A DNA stretch of 64,000 nucleotides from Massilibacteroides sp. (GCF_028705895.1 NZ_JAQWCQ010000009.1:22619-86618); one strand, 5' to 3'; positions 25,394 through 35,026 are shown, counted from the stretch's first letter. Numbers and translations: made by a program. Notes: generated from the letters alone by a model not told the origin.

Positions 25394-25939
25394 ATGAAAA
25401 AGATTGTATTATTTGCCGCTCTTGTAATAGGACTTGTAAGTTGCGGAAACAAAAGTCAGGAACAACAGGCAACTACTGCAGAAGTAAAATCAGAAGTAGC
25501 CTCAACGTCTAAAGTGTATGAAGTAAACGATCTGTTAAGTCATGCAGAAAACCTGATTGATAAAACGGTAAAAGTACGCGGGTTCGTGACACATACCTGC
25601 AAACATTCCGGAAAAAGATGTTTCATTACGAGTGAGGATCAGAAAGCATCTATCCGTGTAGAAGCAGGCGGTGAAATCGGAGGTTTTAACCGTGAATTAA
25701 CCGGTTCCGAATTAGAAATTACGGGAATTGTTAAAGAACGTCGTCTTTCTCAGGAATACATCGCTCAATACGAAAAGGATGTAAATGAGAAGAAAGCCAA
25801 AGAAGACGGATCTGCCGAATCATGCGAAGCCGAGTTGAGCAATATTCAGGAAATGAAAGATTGGATGAAGACAAATGATAAGAATTATTATTCAATCTAT
25901 TACATGGACGGTATGAATTATGACGTGGTTGAAGAGTAA
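25394..25939 (+). CDS. OB-fold lipoprotein with a His/Cys metal-like motif
   Basis: A 181-residue lipoprotein: signal peptide with lipobox LVSC at about residues 14-17, a Gln/Ala/Ser-rich linker, then an OB-like beta domain (about 45-120). Its most distinct feature is HTCKHSGKRCF (about 72-82), an HxCxHxGxxC arrangement that could bind a metal ion or cluster. Terminal region (about 140-181) is acidic with a SCEAELSN Cys. The next gene starts within its last 20 nt. Role unknown; the motif is a good mutagenesis target. Confidence 0.7.
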   Translation: MKKIVLFAALVIGLVSCGNKSQEQQATTAEVKSEVASTSKVYEVNDLLSHAENLIDKTVKVRGFVTHTCKHSGKRCFITSEDQKASIRVEAGGEIGGFNRELTGSELEITGIVKERRLSQEYIAQYEKDVNEKKAKEDGSAESCEAELSNIQEMKDWMKTNDKNYYSIYYMDGMNYDVVEE

Positions 25940-26471
25940 CAAAGTCAGTAAATGGCTGCGTATTCTGCACCGCGATCTGGGATTCCTGATGGTTGGTGTC
26001 TGTCTTGTTTATGCCGTTTCGGGTATTCTCCTGAATCACATGAACGGTAAAGACCCTGCTTTCAAAACAATTGAAGCAGAGATACAAGCACCGGCGGGAT
26101 TATCGAATGAAGAGTTAACCCAGTTTTGGGCAGACCGACAAGACGTTCCACGCCTAAAACGAATATTACCGATCGATGAAACCTTTTCACGATTGATGTT
26201 GGTCGGTGGTATTGGGGTATATAATTCGAAAACAGGGGCGATTGATTATGAACAGCACAAGAAGAATGCACTGATTTATTGGATAAACAAGCTCCATTAT
26301 AATCAGGTAAAAGGCTGGAGTATTATGGCCGATTTCTTTGCCGTATCATTGATCTTCTTTGCGATCTCGGGATTATTTATCGTAAAAGGCAAAAAGGGAT
26401 TGGCCGGTTCAGGAAAATGGTACTTATTGATCGGATTATTAATCCCGATACTCTATGTCGCCTTGGCTTAA
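25920..26471 (+). CDS. PepSY-associated TM-domain protein
   Basis: A 183-residue PepSY-associated TM protein: helices near 19-38 (LGFLMVGVCLVYAVSGILLN), 132-152 and 162-182. Conserved HRDLGF and NHMNGKDP segments flank the first helix, and NKLHYNQVKGW precedes the second. PepSY-TM proteins often act in siderophore or heme iron release (reductase-like) and in respiration; the specific substrate is not known. Overlaps the upstream lipoprotein gene by 20 nt and is the last gene of the operon. Confidence 0.8.
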   Translation: MTWLKSNKVSKWLRILHRDLGFLMVGVCLVYAVSGILLNHMNGKDPAFKTIEAEIQAPAGLSNEELTQFWADRQDVPRLKRILPIDETFSRLMLVGGIGVYNSKTGAIDYEQHKKNALIYWINKLHYNQVKGWSIMADFFAVSLIFFAISGLFIVKGKKGLAGSGKWYLLIGLLIPILYVALA

Positions 26472-26499
26472 ATAATCAAGAACGAACGATAAGAAAAAC

Positions 26500-26526
26500 A
26501 GGCTGTGGTTTTAAAAACTACAGCCT
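26500..26526. terminator. bidirectional terminator between the convergent operons
   Basis: AGGCTGTGG (26500-26508) and CTACAGCCT (26518-26526) form a 9-bp stem with one G-U pair. T tracts follow on the plus strand (26528-26532) and, on the minus strand, from 26499 down. It overlaps the stop of the convergent gene. Confidence 0.7.
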
Positions 26527-28136
26527 ATTTTTATTTCTATCTGTTGAGCGGTCTTTCCTTCGATATAAGAAAGTTCTTGTGCAGAGGTAAGGTGATAGTT
26601 CAAAGCAGCAAAGCCTTGAATGCCATTCTCAAATATGCGGGAATAACGGACTCCTAATAGTCCTCCGAAACGGGAAGCTGTGAGATATTCAAATTCATGA
26701 TAAAGCAGTTTATCCATACTCACCGGCGTTTCTTGTTTATCGGACGGCGTAGCGTAAACTCCGTCCTTTTTTGCCGTACCTCCTCCGGAACCGTAGTTTA
26801 AGCCTAGAGAAAGGCTATACCGGTTTTTGTTTTTCACCAGATTTTTAGTCGCACAAACATACGTCGTATATTGATAGATGTCTTGCTTGCGGAAAAAAGG
26901 ATAAATCGAAGTGGTCTGTTCGCGACTAAAATAATCCGCTCCGGCTGTTAATTCCCAAACCGGATTGTCATTCTCAATACTCAGATAAGCCGTATAGTCG
27001 ATTCCGGCAGTCAGTACATCCCGTTTCATCATCTCTGACCTACCGTGATATATGACCTGAGTACTTCCTCCCTGCTCGGTTTCATACTTAAAGATTTTCT
27101 CAAAGTTATTGAGCGACTCAGACTCTATCTGCGCGGATAGTATATGCTTATTCTTAGCTTGCCTGAAAAGAAGCGTTCCTTTATAGCCACTTACATCACC
27201 TTCATGTTCCGAATAAGTAACAGAGGTATTGCCTCTTTTTCCATAATACCCGGAACGGGATTTATAAGACAATTCATTAAAAAGAGAGAGATTTTCGTTA
27301 AACGTAAGCGCTATCTGCATATCTCCTCCGGTAAAATTATTCACCATCGGTTTTTCACTGTTTTGTTCTGCATAACCTGAAGAAGTGCTGAGCACCTCAG
27401 AACGACCATAAAAAGAACCGAAACCGACCAACGTATAGAATGGTAGTTCAGAGCCGACATAGGTGTTGAATGTAATACCTTCTACACTTCGCCGATAAGC
27501 TGCATTAACTCCAACGGTAAGAAAATCCGAAAATTTATAACGAAGTCCAACTGTCGCCAACATATCCAATAATGTATTCTTATGGCGTACATCCCGGTGT
27601 TTGGCAAAATTTTCAGCAAGATAATCTAATTTCCCGCCAAGAGTCAGCCTTTCCGTGAAAGCAACACTTATTGCTCCCGCAAGATGATAACTTTCCCTTT
27701 TCTTGTTTCCTCTCGAACTACTGTCGGCCAGTTCCACAAGCTGGAAAGGATTATAATCGGGATTGATAAAGGCCGTTCCTCCCATGTTCTTCCCTTCAGA
27801 AACTGCATAATTCATTTTTCCATAGAGAACAATACGTGGATTAAGTCGATAAAACGATTCAATTTCTGCGCCCAGACGATATAAGTTGTCGGATTGATAA
27901 TAGTTCACGAATTTTCCATTCTCCTTATCGAAAAATAGTTCAACGTTGGAAATCTTATCGACAGACAAATCCTTCAGTCCCGAAGCATTTTCACTTGTAA
28001 GCCAGGCGTTGGATTGACGGACAAAATCGATATCCTTCCATCCCCTTTCATCCGTCTGCGCCTTTAATACGGAAGAACAAATAGTTCCTCCGCATAGTAG
28101 TCCTATGAATAGTCTGTTTTGAATCGTTCTACGCAT
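26511..28136 (-). CDS. DUF6850-family outer-membrane beta-barrel protein
   Basis: A 541-residue protein with a signal peptide (about 1-26) and alternating hydrophobic/polar strands ending in EIKIGCSF, typical of an outer-membrane barrel. Repeated aromatic girdle pairs (YHLAGAISVAFTERLTLGG; LGLNYGSGGG) support about 14-16 strands. I assign it to DUF6850 because this family is encoded beside DUF4876 and a TonB receptor in Bacteroidota; assignment rests on context plus barrel features. Third gene of the minus-strand operon, 12 nt after the DUF4876 stop. Confidence 0.65.
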   Translation of the reverse strand: MRRTIQNRLFIGLLCGGTICSSVLKAQTDERGWKDIDFVRQSNAWLTSENASGLKDLSVDKISNVELFFDKENGKFVNYYQSDNLYRLGAEIESFYRLNPRIVLYGKMNYAVSEGKNMGGTAFINPDYNPFQLVELADSSSRGNKKRESYHLAGAISVAFTERLTLGGKLDYLAENFAKHRDVRHKNTLLDMLATVGLRYKFSDFLTVGVNAAYRRSVEGITFNTYVGSELPFYTLVGFGSFYGRSEVLSTSSGYAEQNSEKPMVNNFTGGDMQIALTFNENLSLFNELSYKSRSGYYGKRGNTSVTYSEHEGDVSGYKGTLLFRQAKNKHILSAQIESESLNNFEKIFKYETEQGGSTQVIYHGRSEMMKRDVLTAGIDYTAYLSIENDNPVWELTAGADYFSREQTTSIYPFFRKQDIYQYTTYVCATKNLVKNKNRYSLSLGLNYGSGGGTAKKDGVYATPSDKQETPVSMDKLLYHEFEYLTASRFGGLLGVRYSRIFENGIQGFAALNYHLTSAQELSYIEGKTAQQIEIKIGCSF

Positions 28137-28148
28137 AACAGATCGTCC

Positions 28149-29465
28149 TTATTCTTTGATAGATGCTTGTTTGCGTTCGTGGAAATCAGCTGTTGAGTTA
28201 TTGGTGTCCTGATAAATAATCACAGCCCCGTTCTTGATAGAAGCTTCCGCATCGATACCACTTGGATCATCAGCATAGCCCAACACTAATTTATCTTCAT
28301 TTCCGGCAATCGCTTTTGTCATCTCTGCATCTACATTACGATAAGCGGTATATCCACTTGCCTTAGTTATTTCTACAGCACCCGCATCTGATACAGCCGT
28401 AAATCGTTTAAGATTTTTCGCATTATCTTTTTCAAAAACTTCAAGAGCATCCAATATCCATTCGTTTTTTACTTTTTTACGTTTCTGGCTGTTGCTTCCT
28501 CCGTAATAATCCATATTAGACGCATCAGCGACAAATTCAGCCAATGTTTGTCCCTTTGGTGAGAAAAGGAAAAAGGCCGGAGAAACGGAACTCAAAGGCC
28601 AAGCATTGCCTGTTCCGTAGTGGTATGCCTTCAGATAATGGGAAGTCGGAATATTTTCTGATGGTGCCGGATAGTAAGTCGTGTTGGGATAGACTTCAAT
28701 ATCGTAAGTGCAATAATATTCAGCTTTAGCCAAATTTACAGAAGTAGGATAAGTCGGCGTATGATCAGTGGCATTATTCAATGCGATGACCATCTGTTTA
28801 CCTGCTTCAATTGTTGTCCCTTCCTGGAAATACCAGATACCTGTTCCTGCAGGAGTCCAGCCTTCTCCATCGTAAAGAAGTTTGTCATCTACATAATCTT
28901 TGTTTGTCCCTCCTGAATTATACGGTAATATCATAGCAAGAGCAATATTATCTAAGCTAAGATTCTCAGCCGAATTATTATACAGGATTACGTATTTATC
29001 AAAATGATATGTCTTAGGCTTGCCATCGCTTTCATTTGTATAACTGATTCCTCCTGTATATAATTCTTTAATCACTAATTGGGATGTTTTCGACTCAACC
29101 AAAGACACTCTTCCGACATAAGTAATGTCATCGCCTGTATCTCCGACAGAAATATCACTTTTATTGCCGTTATACATGGTTACAGAGAAGTCATCTCCTG
29201 TACGTCTATCCGAAACTGTTGCCTGATAAAGACCGGCAGGAACTGTAAAGGAGGCTATACCGTCTGCATTCGTTTTACCATCATAAGTTATCGCTTTTGC
29301 ATCCGTCAATACTACCGGTACATCGGCAATTGCACTTACCCCATCCGGATAAGTCAACTCTACATTCAGTGAATAAGTTTTATACACATCGTCTTTATCA
29401 TCGTCGCTACAAGCAAATAGCATTGGTAATAAAGCAAACATTACTAAATAAAAATACGTTTTCAT
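28149..29465 (-). CDS. DUF4876-family lipoprotein
   Basis: A 438-residue surface-type lipoprotein with lipobox LFAC at about 16-19 followed by acidic SDDDKDD. An Ig-like or carboxypeptidase-regulatory fold opens the mature part (YSLNVELTYPDGVSAIADVP, with DGIASFTVPAGLYQATV near 68). The rest (about 120-430) resembles a lamin-tail-like beta domain (LVIKELYTGGISYTN, DKYVILYNNSAENLSL). Assigned to DUF4876 from this pattern and the neighbours. It may bind the ligand that the partner TonB receptor imports; this is inference. Confidence 0.7.
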   Translation of the reverse strand: MKTYFYLVMFALLPMLFACSDDDKDDVYKTYSLNVELTYPDGVSAIADVPVVLTDAKAITYDGKTNADGIASFTVPAGLYQATVSDRRTGDDFSVTMYNGNKSDISVGDTGDDITYVGRVSLVESKTSQLVIKELYTGGISYTNESDGKPKTYHFDKYVILYNNSAENLSLDNIALAMILPYNSGGTNKDYVDDKLLYDGEGWTPAGTGIWYFQEGTTIEAGKQMVIALNNATDHTPTYPTSVNLAKAEYYCTYDIEVYPNTTYYPAPSENIPTSHYLKAYHYGTGNAWPLSSVSPAFFLFSPKGQTLAEFVADASNMDYYGGSNSQKRKKVKNEWILDALEVFEKDNAKNLKRFTAVSDAGAVEITKASGYTAYRNVDAEMTKAIAGNEDKLVLGYADDPSGIDAEASIKNGAVIIYQDTNNSTADFHERKQASIKE

Positions 29466-29476
29466 CTTAATCTGTT

Positions 29477-32476
29477 TTATAATTTAATTCTTAATGATAA
29501 TCCATAATAAAATTTCGGAATTGAACCCGAACCATATAATGAAATGACTGATTCGTTTTGTGAATATTTCACACGCGCCGTTGTATTCGTAAAGTTACGT
29601 GCCTCAAAAGAGAGGGACGCGATCTTTCCGAGTTCTTTCGTCACACTGATATTCGCCGTTACATAGGGCGATAGCGTATTCTTGTTGAATGAATAATTGT
29701 AAGATGTTTTCGATACCAAACGGGCTAACTCATTGAACAATGCGGGATCATTCTCTTTGGCATTCAGGAAAGCCTCCCGAAAGAGTATTTTAGTGGATGG
29801 GTCTTGAATTGTAGAATAATAGAGAGGATAGGTGCCTATTGGTTGATCGCCGGCATAAATATCCCCATCGGTTGCTCCGGGAACATAAGAATCCCGATTC
29901 TCCAACACAAAGCTCCGATTACCGCCACTATATTCGCTGAGATACCTTGAACAGTTATACAGTGACGCCTCTATGCGCATAGAAACGATCAAACGAACTT
30001 TAGGAATATGCGTCGTGATCGTCAGATTACTGTTTAATTGTTTGGTAAGCTGGCCGTTCCAGGAAGAATTTCCTCCAATATAATAACCAACATATTTGTA
30101 AAAATTACCGTCTGTAGTAAGCTGCGTACTGGGGCTATACTCGGTTAGTGTCTCATCGACTCCTTTGTAGTAATAATAGCTTCCATCCCAACGGAATGAT
30201 GTGTTAAGGGCTGGAATTTTATCGAAATCAACGATCCATTCCAAGCCTTTCCTGCTAACGTCTGATGCGTTGGCAGATGAATAAGTGGCTTTATAGAGGA
30301 GACGTGTTTTATAATCCAACTGTTGTGCCGGAAAAACTCCGGATTTATCAGAAACAGTAACAATACCTGTCGTTTTATCAATTGTAAACAGTCTGTCTTC
30401 CGATGGAATAGGCACATTATTCAGCGATGTCTGGTCTGTTAAATTGTAGGTGTAAGGAGAGTAAGAAGAGGTTTGTTTGTATGGATTCTTCGTTTTGTTA
30501 TAAAAAGCTGTAACAGAAATACGCGCCATACCCAAACGTGCTTCCACGCCTATTTCGGTTAGGTTGCTGCTTTGCCATTTTAAATCAGGATTATAAAGTA
30601 ACGAAACCGGATAAATATGATAACCGTAATAAGCCGTACCATCACTCATGCTGGTAGAAGCAAAAGCAAGACGGTCACTATAAGACGGTGTTGGATTGAG
30701 TACGGCTATAGAAGGCAGCTTAACGGATTTTCCCCATCCTGCCCGTATTGTCAGTTTCTTTAATAGTCCTTCTTGTCTATCCCAGAAGGTATATTTTGCA
30801 TTGAAACGAGGTGAAAAGCTGGATACGGTTCCATATGCTGATCGGCTGATCGAGGTGATATCCGTACGTAAACCGGCAACTATTTGTAATTTGGAGGCCT
30901 TGATGGGAATATCTATCTTTTCTTCCACAAACAACGCCGTACTTTTCATGCCGGGTTGATCGCTGTATTTGTATTCCCGCCAGGTCGGGACATAATAGGT
31001 GTATTTTTCATCAGTCGGCGTGTCGTAATAAATGCCTTTTCCTGTATTATTCGTATAAGAAAATTCACCCCCAAAAAGGAAATTACTTACTATCTTATCG
31101 AAACGACGAGACCAATTTGCTTTCAGCTTAACAGAATAATCTCTCGGCTTATCGTCGGTTATTTTTTTCTCATACCAATGACCTCTCGGAATCAGACCGA
31201 TCAACGCATCGGGATTGTCTTCTAATTGCTCGGCCATATAATATCCTTCTTCCATTCCGTGAATAGAAACTGAACTCGATGAGAAAGATTCATACTCATT
31301 TTTGATTTCTTCGTTGTCAGATAAAGCGGCAGAAGTAGTCAGTTCTACATTCGTAATCCAGCTTTTATTTAATAGCCAGTTTAAGCCGAAGTCCATACGC
31401 AATCTATTCGCTTTCTCCTCAAGATAAGTGTTGGAATAGGCATCGGGATCAGCTTTGGAATCATATCCGCCAATATTTCCGGAAACTCCAGCTGTTATTT
31501 TAATCGGGCGACTGGATGTTTTATTGAATGTATTATTATAGCGGAGTGTTATCCCGTTGCGATCATACGATGTATAAGGCGAAGCAAGATCGGACACAGA
31601 AGATGTACGTTCCAAGCTAAGGTTCATGACACCGCCATCTCTTCCGAGTGCGAATCCTTTATTCAATGCATATTGTTTGGTGTGCGGCTTAGAAGCAAAC
31701 TCTACGTTTAAGGGCGTTTTCCCTTCTTTTGTTTTTACTTTCACCATACCATTTGTCAAGTCGCCATGTTCAACAGACGGCACACCGGTTACTACTTCAA
31801 TAGATTCGATATTTGTTGAGCTTATACTGCGTACATCTGTTCCGTAAGCCAAACGCGAAGATATAGACGATGTTTCATTGAATGCTCTGACTGAGTTACT
31901 GGATATTCGTACGCCATCTACTTCGATTGCCGTTCCGAAACGATTATTATCAAGCTCGCTTGACGTATTTGAACGTAATTCAATCTCTTGTGGCGAATTT
32001 ATCGCCAAATGTACTGCGGTGTTTGTTTTTCCTCCCGGAAGCAGACTTGTTATATCTGAAAGACTTTGCGTCTGTATGTGATCAAGAGCCGTACGGTCAA
32101 TTGTATAAGAAGAGGTTACTGCTTCTGTTTTCTCTCGGGCTGTTACGACTACTTCGCCTAAGCTCAGGTTATTTTCTTTAAGAGCAAAAACAATATTATT
32201 AAGATCAGAATGAATATCTAATTCAAAATCAGTTTTCATATACCCTAAGCAGGATACCGAAATCACAACTTTACCGGTAGGAACATTCTTAATGGTAAAT
32301 AAACCATTAACGTCTGCTGTAGCCCATAATTGTTGTTCAGATAATATCAGAGTGGCAAACTCTATCGGCGTTTGCTTTTCACTATCGACAATTTTTCCGG
32401 TCAGGGAATAATGTTGCGCGAAAGCGTGCAAAACAAGAAAACAAACAAGAAGTATAATTAGTATAAATTTTCTCAT
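29477..32476 (-). CDS. TonB-dependent receptor, DUF4876-associated
   Basis: A 999-residue outer-membrane receptor: signal peptide (about 1-20), a carboxypeptidase-like domain (about 24-100, HYSLTGKIVDSEKQTPIEFAT), plug (about 120-250) and a 22-strand type barrel to the C-terminus ending in FYYGLSLRIKL. A TonB box candidate (GEVVVTAREK, about 107) precedes the plug. No DNA-binding or STN domain for sigma signalling. The weak -7 and the operator at 32529-32546 control it, so it is predicted to be co-expressed with the opposed ABC operon. Substrate unknown. Confidence 0.88.
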   Translation of the reverse strand: MRKFILIILLVCFLVLHAFAQHYSLTGKIVDSEKQTPIEFATLILSEQQLWATADVNGLFTIKNVPTGKVVISVSCLGYMKTDFELDIHSDLNNIVFALKENNLSLGEVVVTAREKTEAVTSSYTIDRTALDHIQTQSLSDITSLLPGGKTNTAVHLAINSPQEIELRSNTSSELDNNRFGTAIEVDGVRISSNSVRAFNETSSISSRLAYGTDVRSISSTNIESIEVVTGVPSVEHGDLTNGMVKVKTKEGKTPLNVEFASKPHTKQYALNKGFALGRDGGVMNLSLERTSSVSDLASPYTSYDRNGITLRYNNTFNKTSSRPIKITAGVSGNIGGYDSKADPDAYSNTYLEEKANRLRMDFGLNWLLNKSWITNVELTTSAALSDNEEIKNEYESFSSSSVSIHGMEEGYYMAEQLEDNPDALIGLIPRGHWYEKKITDDKPRDYSVKLKANWSRRFDKIVSNFLFGGEFSYTNNTGKGIYYDTPTDEKYTYYVPTWREYKYSDQPGMKSTALFVEEKIDIPIKASKLQIVAGLRTDITSISRSAYGTVSSFSPRFNAKYTFWDRQEGLLKKLTIRAGWGKSVKLPSIAVLNPTPSYSDRLAFASTSMSDGTAYYGYHIYPVSLLYNPDLKWQSSNLTEIGVEARLGMARISVTAFYNKTKNPYKQTSSYSPYTYNLTDQTSLNNVPIPSEDRLFTIDKTTGIVTVSDKSGVFPAQQLDYKTRLLYKATYSSANASDVSRKGLEWIVDFDKIPALNTSFRWDGSYYYYKGVDETLTEYSPSTQLTTDGNFYKYVGYYIGGNSSWNGQLTKQLNSNLTITTHIPKVRLIVSMRIEASLYNCSRYLSEYSGGNRSFVLENRDSYVPGATDGDIYAGDQPIGTYPLYYSTIQDPSTKILFREAFLNAKENDPALFNELARLVSKTSYNYSFNKNTLSPYVTANISVTKELGKIASLSFEARNFTNTTARVKYSQNESVISLYGSGSIPKFYYGLSLRIKL

Positions 32477-32498
32477 TTTGAGAATATTATTAGCAATG

Positions 32499-32506
32499 CA
32501 AAGGTC
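32499..32506 (-). promoter_or_regulatory. weak -7 box of the TonB/DUF4876/DUF6850 operon
   Basis: GACCTTTG keeps TTTG but lacks the leading TA of TAnnTTTG, 22 nt upstream of the ATG at 32476. A weak -7 is consistent with need for an activator. Confidence 0.5.
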
Positions 32507-32528
32507 GCAAACATCAAGAGGTTACACA

Positions 32529-32546
32529 ATACCAACAGATTGGTAT
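32529..32546. promoter_or_regulatory. operator candidate ATACC-N8-GGTAT, TonB operon
   Basis: ATACCAACAGATTGGTAT is a palindrome with 7-bp arms and a 4-nt centre, exactly 22 nt upstream of the -7 at 32499-32506 (minus strand). This is the same spacing as at 22476-22493. Confidence 0.7.
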
Positions 32547-32550
32547 GTAC

Positions 32551-32592
32551 AAAACGGGACAGATACCTATATGTAGGTATTTATCCCGTTTT
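32551..32592. terminator. 42-bp palindrome with embedded operator-like box
   Basis: Outer arms AAAACGGGA (32551-32559) and TCCCGTTTT (32584-32592) share a centre with the inner box ATACCTATATGTAGGTAT (32563-32580), one mismatch. On the minus strand it can fold into a long hairpin ending in GTTTT, so it may terminate the upstream receptor gene; the inner box matches the operator pattern, 34 bp from the other copy. Confidence 0.6.
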
Positions 32593-32623
32593 ACACATTA
32601 ATTGACTAAAAAAAACCTTGCTC

Positions 32624-35026
32624 CTACAACAAGTTACCGATTTTAACACCGATAAATAAGGTACGCGGTAAGCCGGGTCCATAGACATAAGCCGGGTCTC
32701 GATCTATACCTTTGTCAAAATCATTCTGGAATGAGTTGAAAAGATTTTTCACACCTCCATACCATTGCATCGTTACTCCTTTTCCTACCGGCATATTATA
32801 ATGCAGTTTTAAGCCGGCATCAAAAAAAGCATCTGATCTACGAAGCTCTCCGGCATCACGAAGTTCTCCTTCAGGAAGTTCCGCGCCAAAATAAGGGACT
32901 AACATTTTTCCGGTATAGTTCCCGGTTACAGACAATCCGAATTTACGCGAAAAAGTCCAGTCTGCAGTAAAGAAACCGTAAGTCTCCGGAGTACGGAAAA
33001 ATTTCTTCTCATTGAAATTTTCATCTCCCTCTTTGTATCTGCTTGATTGAGCCGTGAAACCAAGGTTAAAAAATAGTTTGTGCGTAGGATAGAGTTTTAA
33101 CTCTACGTTGACGCCTTGTACTGTTGCTCCGTTTTTAGAGTTAACACGCGTGTAAATTACTGTCCCGTTTTCATCCGGTTCACCTATTTCATTCCGGAAC
33201 GGATTATGTAGCTTCGTATAAAACCCTTCCACTAAAATGCCCGTATTTACCGAACCGATCATATTATTATAGTCAAACGAAACCGTATAGCTTGTACTAT
33301 TCTCACGCTCCAGATCGGGGGCATTCTTATTAATCACCTGACGAGAGCCTGATGTCTCTATATGCAGGTCTTCATCAAAGATCTGAGGTGCGCGATATCC
33401 CCGTGATACGCCAATACGTGTTTGCAGATAAGGGGTAAGGTCATACATAATGCTTGCACGAGGAATAAAGACATTGCCTGATTTATCATTGCCCTCTGCC
33501 TGTTTATTGTCGATAGAATAATGTTCTATACGTGCGCCTGCCAGAAATTTTGCTCTGCCATATTTAATTTCATACTGAGCAAAAGCACCGGAAGTAAGTA
33601 ATGATTGGTCTGAGACGACTGTATTCGGTATATGCGGAACAGAAATTATCTTTCCGTCTTCTATCTGTGCATTATCGTAATCAGGGTAGCCTAATTTCTT
33701 ATCTTTCAGATAAGATCCTGTATGTTCTATACCTCCGATTAATGAAGAGATCCCTAAGATTGCTTTGTATTGAGCTCCAATATTGTAAGTTTTGTCTTTC
33801 GTATTTCCGTAATCACTCAAGGACTGATTTGCACCGTAGTACGAATCGCGGTTCAGATATTGTCCGGAGGCAAAAACAGAAAGGATATCGCTCTCCCTTA
33901 GATATTGTTCAAAAGTAAGATCCCCAACCAACATATCATGTCGTACTGCTTCAGCAACTTCTCGTTCATGTAGCGGACGATCCTGCATATTTCCTCCGTC
34001 ACGACTCTCGCGGATATTGAAGAAGTTAAGACTTATCTTATTCCGGTAAGACGGACGATGGAATAAACGCGTACCTATCACTGTATTTTTCATAGGTGCT
34101 ATTTCAGAGAAATCATCCCCATTATGGTCATACATTTTGCGGTCACGCATATTTCCGAACACGGCAATCCCTGTTCTGTGGTCATCGGTAACCAATGACG
34201 CATTGAATGACGCATTATGATCTGCGGCTGGTCCATTAGATTCACTGATACCTATTCCGATAAGTGAAGCACTATAACCCGCTTCAAACGAATTGACAGT
34301 CGGGTCTTTTAATATTAGATTGACTGTCCCGGCTATAGCATTTGATCCATAGAGTACAGAACCTCCTCCACGAACCACTTCAATACGGTCGAGCATATTT
34401 GCGGGAATCAGTTCCAATCCGTAAACTCCGGCAAGCCCGCTAAAAATGGGACGGCTATTAATCAGGATTTGTGAATACGGCCCTTCCAGTCCATTCATAC
34501 GAATCTGCGAGAATCCACAATTCTGACAATCATTTTCATAACGTAAGCCTGTACAATAATTCAACCCTTCTCCCAAAACAGTAGATTGAGTCGTTGTCAG
34601 ACTTTTCGAATTAATCGTATTTACAATCACGGGGGCTTCTATTCGTTTCTGAACAGTACGTCCGGCTGTCACCACCACTTCATTAAGATTAAGAGCATCC
34701 TCTTCAAGAATAAAATTAACTTCGATTGTTTTATTCTTCTTAACCTCGACTGTTTTTTCAACAGGCACGTATCCAAGACTGGTTGCAATGATTGTAAATT
34801 TTCCTTCAGGCAAATTTTTCAGAACAAAATGACCGGTTGCATCGGTTGTTGTTCCAATGGTGGTGTTTTTAAGTACAATATTAATATACGGAAGATGTTC
34901 TCCACTTTTTTTATCGGTCACATGGCCAAATATATTTGCATCTGTCGGCACAACAGGAGTTGTATCGTCTGCTTTTAATCCATATGAAAAAAGCAGACAA
35001 AGTATAATAAAGAAATATGATCTCAT
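32624..35026 (-). CDS. TonB-dependent receptor of the zinc-type operon
   Basis: An 800-residue receptor: signal peptide (about 1-19, ending LKADD), carboxypeptidase-like domain (about 30-110; IFGHVTDKKSGEHLPYINI), TonB plug with CQNCGFSQIRMNGLEGPYSQ (about 158-177), and barrel ending FIGVKIGNLL. The CxxC in the plug is a recurrent feature of a Bacteroidota metal/siderophore receptor group. The start at 35026 gives a normal signal peptide. It is the last gene of the minus-strand operon that begins at 37829, 89 nt after the previous stop with no own promoter visible. Confidence 0.88.
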   Translation of the reverse strand: MRSYFFIILCLLFSYGLKADDTTPVVPTDANIFGHVTDKKSGEHLPYINIVLKNTTIGTTTDATGHFVLKNLPEGKFTIIATSLGYVPVEKTVEVKKNKTIEVNFILEEDALNLNEVVVTAGRTVQKRIEAPVIVNTINSKSLTTTQSTVLGEGLNYCTGLRYENDCQNCGFSQIRMNGLEGPYSQILINSRPIFSGLAGVYGLELIPANMLDRIEVVRGGGSVLYGSNAIAGTVNLILKDPTVNSFEAGYSASLIGIGISESNGPAADHNASFNASLVTDDHRTGIAVFGNMRDRKMYDHNGDDFSEIAPMKNTVIGTRLFHRPSYRNKISLNFFNIRESRDGGNMQDRPLHEREVAEAVRHDMLVGDLTFEQYLRESDILSVFASGQYLNRDSYYGANQSLSDYGNTKDKTYNIGAQYKAILGISSLIGGIEHTGSYLKDKKLGYPDYDNAQIEDGKIISVPHIPNTVVSDQSLLTSGAFAQYEIKYGRAKFLAGARIEHYSIDNKQAEGNDKSGNVFIPRASIMYDLTPYLQTRIGVSRGYRAPQIFDEDLHIETSGSRQVINKNAPDLERENSTSYTVSFDYNNMIGSVNTGILVEGFYTKLHNPFRNEIGEPDENGTVIYTRVNSKNGATVQGVNVELKLYPTHKLFFNLGFTAQSSRYKEGDENFNEKKFFRTPETYGFFTADWTFSRKFGLSVTGNYTGKMLVPYFGAELPEGELRDAGELRRSDAFFDAGLKLHYNMPVGKGVTMQWYGGVKNLFNSFQNDFDKGIDRDPAYVYGPGLPRTLFIGVKIGNLL

